From: Candidatus Omnitrophota bacterium
GTDB lineage: Bacteria > Omnitrophota > Gorgyraeia > Zapsychrales > JANLHA01
NCBI GenBank assembly: GCA_024653845.1
Contig: JANLHA010000081.1
Span: forward strand, 1-8,997
Length of the DNA: 8,997 nt
Direction of reading: 5' to 3'
The notes under the pieces are model-generated. The model was not told the origin of the DNA. It worked only from the letters and a program-made list of their open reading frames with translations, and searched no databases. Shown here in pieces: positions 1 to 4,561 of the stretch. Within the stretch, counting starts at the first letter, position 1; each line of letters opens with the position of its first letter. A program made the translations under genes and the position numbers.

Positions 1-1256
1 AAAACCCAACGCAACGCAATCGGTGCCATCAAAGATGTGGTGATAGCCATGAGGACCACAATAGAAAACATTTCTTGCGTTAGAATGCCCAACGAAAGAC
101 CAATCGTGGCGATGATGATTTCCATCGCCCCTCGAGCATTCAATGCCACACCATAGCCTAAACTTTTCCAGTGCCCTTGCCCACCAATCCAGCGTGCGCC
201 TAAATATGTACCCACGATTTTTCCGAAGCAAGCAACAAAGATCACCCAAAAAGCCACACTCAACAAATCCGGGCGCAGCAAGCTAGGAATATTCACCTTC
301 AATCCCGCCACTGCAAAAAAAACGGGAGCAAAAATCCCTAACGCAATGCTCTGGAATTGTTCGCGGATCTGCCGAGGAAGACGAGGCAAATGTCCAAAGA
401 TGATACCCATGACAAACGCACCTAAGACGGGTTCTAAGTGCAAAGCTTGCGACAATGATGCCCAAGCAAACATCAATACTGCAACCAGTGTCAAAAGTCG
501 ATGAGGGCTGCGAATATTATCTTGAACCAAGTCCAAAGCTTTTTTGACGAACCAATACCCAAAGGTGAAACTGAATAAAAGAAAAAAAAGAACGGTTCCA
601 ATCGACATCGAAACACTCTGAGCAGAAATCCCTTGACCCGCAGCCAAAGCGGTGACAATGGAAAGCAAAATCCATCCGCAGGTATCATCGCACATCCCTG
701 CCGCAAGAATGGTTTGGCCAATGTCTCGACGAGTCAAATTCATGTCCATCAAAACCTTGGCGATAACCGGAATGGCTGAAATCGACATGGCCGTGGCCAT
801 AAAAAGAGAAAAAATGAGTCGATCATCGCTGTTGGGCAAAAGATTGGCAGGAATGTGTTGGCCTAAAAAGAATCCCGTCGAGAAGGGAACAATGATCCCC
901 CCAGCGGCAACACCCAAAACCGTTCGGGCATGATGACGAATCAGCTGAATATCGGTTTCCATACCCGTGATGAGCAAAAGGAACATCGCACCAATGAGCC
1001 CAAAGGCTTCCAACAAATGCCCTTGTGTAGCCGTTCCTGGAACAACATACCCTTGAATCCAAGGGAAAAAATATCCCAAGATCGACGGTCCCCAAAGAAT
1101 GCCTGCACAAATTTCTCCAATAACAGCAGGCTGGCCCAAACGAAGTGCGAGTTCTCCCAATAATCTCGCCGTCAATAATAAAACCGCAATCATCAGGACA
1201 AAACCTAGAACATCATGATGCGAAGCGGCTGTAAAAATCTGCATTGGCGGAGTCAT
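1..1256 (-). CDS. CPA2-family cation:proton antiporter (Na+/H+ or K+/H+), C-terminal end cut off by the window edge
   Basis: An open frame of 418 codons runs from an ATG at 1256 to the left edge with no stop. It reads as a polytopic membrane protein with about 11 or 12 hydrophobic segments, typical of monovalent cation:proton antiporter 2 exchangers, which swap Na+ or K+ for H+ across the inner membrane. Family marks seen: VIGEICAGILWGPSILG at residues 45-61; a Ser/Ala/Pro-rich segment (ATAMSISAIPVIAKVL, 154-169) at the expected place of the unwound helix; an Asp-Asp pair at 190-191 in CDDTCGW; GAFVMGIIFG at 279-288; FFAVAGLKVNI at 313-323; a lysine in GKIVG near 346; and NARGAMEI at 373-380. 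The Asp-Asp pair is known from electrogenic members such as NapA. The start is supported by GAGGG at 1263-1267, six bases upstream, and its ATG shares one base with the TGA of the methyltransferase gene (TGATG), so translation is probably coupled. Any C-terminal regulatory domain (for example TrkA-N) would lie outside the window. Ion specificity cannot be read from sequence. Confidence 0.9.
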   Translation of the reverse strand, partial: MTPPMQIFTAASHHDVLGFVLMIAVLLLTARLLGELALRLGQPAVIGEICAGILWGPSILGYFFPWIQGYVVPGTATQGHLLEAFGLIGAMFLLLITGMETDIQLIRHHARTVLGVAAGGIIVPFSTGFFLGQHIPANLLPNSDDRLIFSLFMATAMSISAIPVIAKVLMDMNLTRRDIGQTILAAGMCDDTCGWILLSIVTALAAGQGISAQSVSMSIGTVLFFLLFSFTFGYWFVKKALDLVQDNIRSPHRLLTLVAVLMFAWASLSQALHLEPVLGAFVMGIIFGHLPRLPRQIREQFQSIALGIFAPVFFAVAGLKVNIPSLLRPDLLSVAFWVIFVACFGKIVGTYLGARWIGGQGHWKSLGYGVALNARGAMEIIIATIGLSLGILTQEMFSIVVLMAITTSLMAPIALRWV

Positions 1257-2197
1257 CAAAATCCCTCTTTAACAAATTTGGCGACAAAAAATCCTTCCAT
1301 GGTCTCATCGGGAAGAACACGCACAGCATTTTTCACTTGGCTGTCAAAATCTTTGCCTTCCCAACTCATTAATGTTGGGTATGTTTTCACATCTGCAATT
1401 TCACTGGCAACCACTTGCAACTGGCCTTCTGTTTTTCGTAAAACCCAATCCACAACGCCTTCATTTTCTTCCGGAGCAAAGGTGCACGTCGAATAAACCA
1501 GCGTTCCTCCGGGCTTCAACAGACGCGTCGCATGCAAAAGCAATCCTTTTTGTTTATGCACCATCTCTTTGATCTTTCGTAAACTCCAATATCCAAAACT
1601 TTTGGCATCATGGCAAGAAAATCGTCCTTCGGTGCTGCAAGGCGCGTCGACCAAGATTTTATCAAATCCTTCAGCTCCCGTCGATAGCCTAAATCGCCGA
1701 GCATCCGTCCATTTGAGCGAAACATTCTTAGCCCCCAAAAGTTCCACCACGGATTTCAGTTTATAAAATCGATCTCGGACCGATTCCAATGCAACAATGC
1801 TGCCCTGATTTTTCATCAGCGCACTCATTTGAGTTGTTTTGCTGCCTGGTGCAGCACACATGTCTAAAACATTTTCACCAGGGCGTGGGTCCAAAATGAG
1901 GACTGGTAATAGACTCGATAAATTTTGACGATAGATAAGTCCTTGCTGAATCAAATCATCAACCGCGGGGATTCCACCAAAAATCAACGCTTCCGAACAC
2001 CAAGCGACTTCTGAAAATCCAATCCCCCTCTCCTCTAAAATTTTCAAAAGAGAGGCTCGTTCCATTTTTAAAGTATTGATTCGGACGGTCCAAGGCCGAA
2101 GGAGGGTAAAAGAAAGAAGAACGTCTGCAAGCCGTTCCTGAGGAAGGATCGATCTGAGACGTTCTTCAAATAAAGAGGGTAATTTTCGGTCAACCAA
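1256..2197 (-). CDS. RsmB/RsmF/NSUN-family RNA cytosine-5 methyltransferase, stand-alone catalytic form
   Basis: This 313-residue protein is a SAM-dependent RNA m5C methyltransferase, most likely acting on rRNA, possibly tRNA. Motifs in order: an N-terminal substrate-positioning segment with RPWTVRINTLK (residues 34-44); the SAM-binding loop DMCAAPGSKTTQ (112-123); the acidic residue after the second strand (E138 in VALESV); TDARRF (164-169); motif IV VDAPCSTEGRF (183-193) with Cys187; and motif VI YSTCTFAPEENEGVV (235-249) with Cys238. In this family the motif VI cysteine attacks C6 of the base and the motif IV cysteine helps release the product; both are present. A typical family ending follows (NAVRVLPDETMEGFFVAKF, 290-308). 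There is no N-terminal NusB-like domain, unlike RsmB, and no C-terminal extension like that of RsmF. The start is a TTG eight bases after the microprotein stop, with no clear Shine-Dalgarno sequence and no in-frame ATG before residue 45, so the start is the weak point. It ends in a TGATG overlap with the antiporter gene. The exact target nucleotide is unknown. Confidence 0.92.
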   Translation of the reverse strand: MVDRKLPSLFEERLRSILPQERLADVLLSFTLLRPWTVRINTLKMERASLLKILEERGIGFSEVAWCSEALIFGGIPAVDDLIQQGLIYRQNLSSLLPVLILDPRPGENVLDMCAAPGSKTTQMSALMKNQGSIVALESVRDRFYKLKSVVELLGAKNVSLKWTDARRFRLSTGAEGFDKILVDAPCSTEGRFSCHDAKSFGYWSLRKIKEMVHKQKGLLLHATRLLKPGGTLVYSTCTFAPEENEGVVDWVLRKTEGQLQVVASEIADVKTYPTLMSWEGKDFDSQVKNAVRVLPDETMEGFFVAKFVKEGF

Positions 2198-2205
2198 AGA
2201 GGATA

Positions 2206-2328
2206 TTAATGTTTGCCAGATTTATCGTCATGATTATGCCCACAGCATCCACCTTTGCCCTTTTTCTTCAATAAAAAATAAACCAAAATCCCAATCGCCA
2301 AAACAACCAAAATCAATTTGATATCCAT
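2206..2328 (-). CDS. 40-residue single-pass membrane microprotein with a Cys-Cys-Gly-His tail
   Basis: This short frame runs from ATG at 2328 to TAA at 2206-2208. Residues 1-20 are one hydrophobic helix (core LILVVLAIGILVYFLL), followed by a basic KKKGKGG patch and the polar tail GGCCGHNHDDKSGKH, rich in Cys, His and Asp. By the positive-inside rule the N-terminus is outside and the tail cytoplasmic. An excellent ribosome-binding site, AAAGGAG at 2338-2344, lies nine bases upstream, inside the hpf coding sequence; the gene overlaps the hpf end by 16 bases and stops eight bases before the methyltransferase TTG. That spacing, plus a conventional helix followed by lysines, argues for a real gene. 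The Cys/His tail could bind a metal such as zinc, iron or copper. The layout recalls small FeoB-associated Cys-rich membrane proteins (an N-terminal helix, then a Gly/Cys-rich tail), but no feo gene is near and I do not claim that identity. Function unknown. Confidence 0.75.
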   Translation of the reverse strand: MDIKLILVVLAIGILVYFLLKKKGKGGCCGHNHDDKSGKH

Positions 2329-2714
2329 TCTTCACTACTCCTTTCTTCTGAGTTTGCCAACGTTTCTTTGATACTGACTTTACCATGCTCTTTCTGACAT
2401 TCCACTACTTTTTTAACTCTTCGCAAGAGCACGTTAAATGCTTGCGTCACAACCGTTTTCAAAGTCTCGTGTCCATCGCCATGCGTTGGCTCTTCAATCA
2501 CCACAATTTCATGGCCCGGGGGGATATGAACCACAATTCTGACCCGAAACGCATTTCCATGATGCTTGTGTTTATGCGGCTTCTCCACAGCCACGCGGCA
2601 TGTGGTGATATGATCACAAACTTCATTCAATTTCTTGATCTTTTGGTCAATCAACTCTGCAATCGTTTCATTATGCGGAACATCTCGAAAAGTGACTTCT
2701 GGAGGCACTTTCAT
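2313..2714 (-). CDS. hpf: Ribosome hibernation-promoting factor, HPF/RaiA (sigma-54 modulation protein) family
   Basis: The 133-residue product belongs to the S30EA/RaiA family, which binds the decoding region of the 30S subunit and keeps ribosomes idle in stationary phase or stress. It shows the beta-alpha-beta-beta-beta-alpha plan: PPEVTFRDVPHNETIAELIDQKIKKLNEV (given here as PPEVTFRDVPHNE at residues 4-16, then helix 1 to about 33), then ITTCRVAVEKPHKHKHHG (36-53), AFRVRIVVHIPP (55-66), HEIVVIEEP (68-76), and a long basic helix (about 82-107). The His-rich loop PHKHKHHG matches a subfamily with PHRHHHKG-like loops. In many of those relatives a cold-shock-like domain follows at about the point where this protein ends (HGKVSIKE at 110-117, then an acidic tail). 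It lacks the C-terminal dimerisation domain of long HPF. A strong AAGGAGGG at 2718-2725 precedes the ATG, and a likely promoter lies at 2750-2779. The last 16 bases overlap the microprotein gene. Confidence 0.9.
   Translation of the reverse strand: MKVPPEVTFRDVPHNETIAELIDQKIKKLNEVCDHITTCRVAVEKPHKHKHHGNAFRVRIVVHIPPGHEIVVIEEPTHGDGHETLKTVVTQAFNVLLRRVKKVVECQKEHGKVSIKETLANSEERSSEEWISN
2338..2344 (-). promoter_or_regulatory. Ribosome-binding site of the microprotein gene
   Basis: On the minus strand this reads AAAGGAG, nine bases before the ATG at 2328. It sits inside the last codons of hpf, where such a match is not required by the protein, and is the main nucleotide-level support for translation of the 40-residue frame. 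Confidence 0.7.
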
Positions 2715-2717
2715 ATT

Positions 2718-2725
2718 CCCTCCTT
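2718..2725 (-). promoter_or_regulatory. Strong ribosome-binding site of hpf
   Basis: Reads AAGGAGGG on the minus strand, three bases before the hpf ATG at 2714 (five bases from the AAGGAG core). It is the closest match to the anti-Shine-Dalgarno consensus in the window and suggests a highly translated gene. Confidence 0.75.
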
Positions 2726-2740
2726 ATTTAGGGGATTAAA

Positions 2741-2760
2741 GATGCCTCTATTCTGGCATC
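2741..2760. repeat. Perfect 6-bp inverted repeat; weak terminator or operator candidate
   Basis: GATGCC at 2741-2746 and GGCATC at 2755-2760 form a perfect inverted repeat around an eight-base loop. Read on the minus strand, the stem is followed by TTTAAT, which is a poor U-tract, so as an intrinsic terminator for the pga operon it would be weak. It also encloses the putative -10 element of the hpf promoter, so it could instead be a protein-binding site. Chance occurrence is possible for a 6-bp stem. Confidence 0.35.
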
Positions 2761-2779
2761 CAACAGCAACCTCTGTCAA
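2750..2779 (-). promoter_or_regulatory. Putative sigma-70-type promoter for hpf and downstream genes
   Basis: On the minus strand a perfect -35 hexamer TTGACA (2774-2779) is followed after 18 bases by CAGAAT (2750-2755), a four-of-six match to the -10 consensus. The implied start of transcription near 2743 would leave a leader of about 30 bases carrying the hpf ribosome-binding site. It sits in the only real intergenic gap of the window. Support is by consensus match only. Confidence 0.5.
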
Positions 2780-2785
2780 GAGAGG
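2770..2785. repeat. Short inverted repeat around the hpf -35 element
   Basis: On the plus strand CCTCT (2770-2774) and AGAGG (2781-2785) flank a six-base loop, GTCAAG. The -35 hexamer TTGACA of the putative hpf promoter lies across the loop and one stem base. A 5-bp stem is easily random; it is listed because a second inverted repeat sits over the -10 element. Confidence 0.3.
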
Positions 2786-2798
2786 ATTCCGCAGAAAA

Positions 2799-3317
2799 TT
2801 AATCCGACTGGAAATGCCCCGTAATTTTGGGGGCTGAAGAATCCATGTTGCTTTGAATGCCAATGGCATGGTTCTCTAAAAAATCAACACTCATGTCTTT
2901 CCAAGAGATAATTTCCTGCATCGCCTGGGCAGGAAGCTGAAAATGTTTCTCGATATCCTCAGAAACCGCGGGTGGCGTGAACTTTCGGCGTTCTCTTCCC
3001 CCAAACTTGACCTTGTTATAAACTCCCCAAAGGCGAACCACCAAGATAATAGCCAAGCATACCGTAAGATAAACAAACCAAAACCTTCGAAACTCCTGAA
3101 GACCTTCCAACTCCACCATCTGATGATAAAACAACTTGAAACCCAGCAGCCAAATGAAAAATAAAGCCACAGGGCGGAACAAAAAGAGAAACACCGCCCA
3201 GCCAATGGTGGTCATGCTGACCTCGATCCCACGCCGCCAATTCGAGAGGATTTTGGGACGATCAATGATCAACTTTTCGTACTCTTTACGTGGGTCTTCT
3301 TGAGGAACAGGTCTCAT
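2799..3317 (-). CDS. pgaD: PgaD, inner-membrane partner of the PNAG synthase PgaC
   Basis: With the ATG at 3317 the product has 172 residues. PgaD is needed with PgaC for PNAG polymerisation and translocation, and in E. coli the PgaC-PgaD pair is allosterically switched on by cyclic di-GMP. Features: a short N-terminal arm with LIIDRPKIL (residues 16-24), two hydrophobic segments (about 33-60 and 79-98), then the hallmark RLWGVYNKVKFGGRERR (95-111), comparable to LWALYNKLRF in E. coli PgaD, and a cytoplasmic tail with HFQLP and WKDMSVDF like the E. coli protein's tail. The tail runs about 20 residues past that match, so it is longer than E. coli PgaD (about 137 residues). I prefer 3317 over an in-frame ATG at 3347 because GAGGA at 3326-3330 lies eight bases upstream and the ATG overlaps the pgaC stop by one base (TAATG), the same arrangement as pgaB-pgaC. 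The identity also follows from position as last gene of a pgaABCD set. Confidence 0.93.
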   Translation of the reverse strand: MRPVPQEDPRKEYEKLIIDRPKILSNWRRGIEVSMTTIGWAVFLFLFRPVALFFIWLLGFKLFYHQMVELEGLQEFRRFWFVYLTVCLAIILVVRLWGVYNKVKFGGRERRKFTPPAVSEDIEKHFQLPAQAMQEIISWKDMSVDFLENHAIGIQSNMDSSAPKITGHFQSD

Positions 3318-4561
3318 TATCGGAATCCTCGATCTGGACTTTCCCATACCGCTAAAGTCCCTTTAGGCTTAAAAATTGCTCTTGGAAACGCAAAAATGGT
3401 GACCGTGGCATTAATAATCCAATAAATGCAGGGATACCAAACCAGCCAGAAAAACATCCTCAGCGTTCCGCGCTCAAATTGACTGTCTAATAACAATCCC
3501 ACAGCCAATTGAGCAAGGCAAACCATGGCAAGAATCACACCGGTCCATCCCGCAGCAATGCTTTTGACCTCGATTCCAGGCGGCAAATCAACCAGCTTTT
3601 CAAGAATATACATCACAATCGTCAAAAGAAAACAGTAAGCCCAAATCACACTGACCATATATTCTATAAAAATCGGCCACATCCGACGCTGTTTCCATGA
3701 AAACATGAGCTTGTGATATTTCTTCAAAACTTCACTTCCTCCCTGTGACCAACGCAGCCGTTGACGCCATAGCCCCTTCAATGTCTCAGGCATCAAAATC
3801 CAACACAATGCACGAGGTTCATAACGGATATCCCAGAAACGCAATTGCAATTTCCAAGAAACATCGATGTCTTCGGTGACCATGTCATTGCTCCAAAAAT
3901 TGACACTCAAAAGAGCTTTTTTACGAAACGCCGCAATGACTCCCGAGACCGTATAAAGTTTTCCTAGAATTCTTTGAGTTCGCTTGATCATTCCCACGAT
4001 GGAAGAAAATTCTCCGACCTGAATTTTCCCGACGACACTGCTGCGGTTGCGGACCCGAGGATTCCCGGTGATGGCTCCCACCCGCGGAGAATGCAAAAAA
4101 TGCCAAAGAAAATATCGGATGGCCTTAGGGTCCAACAGCGCATCTGCATCGATACAAACAAGATATTCTCCTCGCGATGCCATGGCCCCCATGGTCAGGG
4201 CCGTTCCTTTCCCGCGATTGCTCGTCAAGGAAACCATCCGAAGTCGTGGATTCTCCTTCACTAAACTTCGCAGAATTTCAACCGTCTTGTCCGTGGAACC
4301 ATCATCAATGGCAATGATTTCATAATTGGGATAAACCTGTTTTTCCAGATACTTGATCGTCTCTTCAACACAGCTTTCTTCATTGTGACAAGGAATCAAA
4401 ACCGAAACCAATGGCTCCGACGGAAGATGGTCGACATCGTATCGCGGCTCTCGATAAAACCGATAGCATATCCCTCCGGCCATCAACGTCAGCGCCATCA
4501 AAAGGGGATAATAAAAGACAAAGTTATAAATGGCTCCAAAAACATTTGCCATGATATCCAT
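3317..4561 (-). CDS. pgaC: PgaC, poly-beta-1,6-N-acetylglucosamine synthase (family 2 glycosyltransferase)
   Basis: The 414-residue inner-membrane enzyme polymerises GlcNAc from UDP-GlcNAc with beta-1,6 linkage, working with PgaD. An N-terminal membrane segment (about 12-31) precedes the GT-A domain, which begins VSVLIPCHNEE (52-62). All processive GT2 motifs are intact: the first Asp pair in IDDGSTD (85-91), the DxD-type CIDADA (136-141), the TED acceptor motif in MVTEDIDVSWKL (227-238), and Q(Q/R)xRW as QRLRWSQGG (267-275). Three or four membrane segments follow (about 294-320, 336-358, 369-392), and the protein ends in the typical WESPDRG (406-412). It is slightly shorter than E. coli PgaC (about 441). 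The ATG at 4561 overlaps the pgaB TAA by one base, with AAGGGA at 4571-4576 nine bases upstream; a second ATG three codons in is possible. No PilZ domain is present, as expected since c-di-GMP sensing in this system lies at the PgaC-PgaD interface. Confidence 0.96.
   Translation of the reverse strand: MDIMANVFGAIYNFVFYYPLLMALTLMAGGICYRFYREPRYDVDHLPSEPLVSVLIPCHNEESCVEETIKYLEKQVYPNYEIIAIDDGSTDKTVEILRSLVKENPRLRMVSLTSNRGKGTALTMGAMASRGEYLVCIDADALLDPKAIRYFLWHFLHSPRVGAITGNPRVRNRSSVVGKIQVGEFSSIVGMIKRTQRILGKLYTVSGVIAAFRKKALLSVNFWSNDMVTEDIDVSWKLQLRFWDIRYEPRALCWILMPETLKGLWRQRLRWSQGGSEVLKKYHKLMFSWKQRRMWPIFIEYMVSVIWAYCFLLTIVMYILEKLVDLPPGIEVKSIAAGWTGVILAMVCLAQLAVGLLLDSQFERGTLRMFFWLVWYPCIYWIINATVTIFAFPRAIFKPKGTLAVWESPDRGFR
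3326..3330 (-). promoter_or_regulatory. Ribosome-binding site deciding the pgaD start
   Basis: Reads GAGGA on the minus strand, eight bases before the ATG at 3317. The alternative upstream ATG at 3347 has only a poorly placed GGGA before it, so this site favours the shorter, 172-residue PgaD. Confidence 0.6.

Noticed and set aside
283..1163. Several 60-95-codon frames on both strands within the left 1.2 kb.
   Set aside because: All overlap the continuous 418-codon antiporter frame, which has strong motif support; they are out-of-frame shadows.
2715..2798. A strong intrinsic terminator after pgaD.
   Set aside because: The two inverted repeats have stems of only five and six base pairs and no good T-run follows either on the minus strand, so a confident terminator call is not supported.
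2385..2837. A 150-codon open frame on the plus strand across hpf and the hpf-pgaD gap.
   Set aside because: Antisense to hpf, whose family motifs and ribosome-binding site are clear. The product is His/Phe/Met-rich without domain-like pattern.
3318..3347. ATG at 3347 as the pgaD start (182 residues).
   Set aside because: No well-placed ribosome-binding site, and it would overlap pgaC by 31 bases, whereas the ATG at 3317 has GAGGA eight bases upstream and a TAATG junction. Not excluded.
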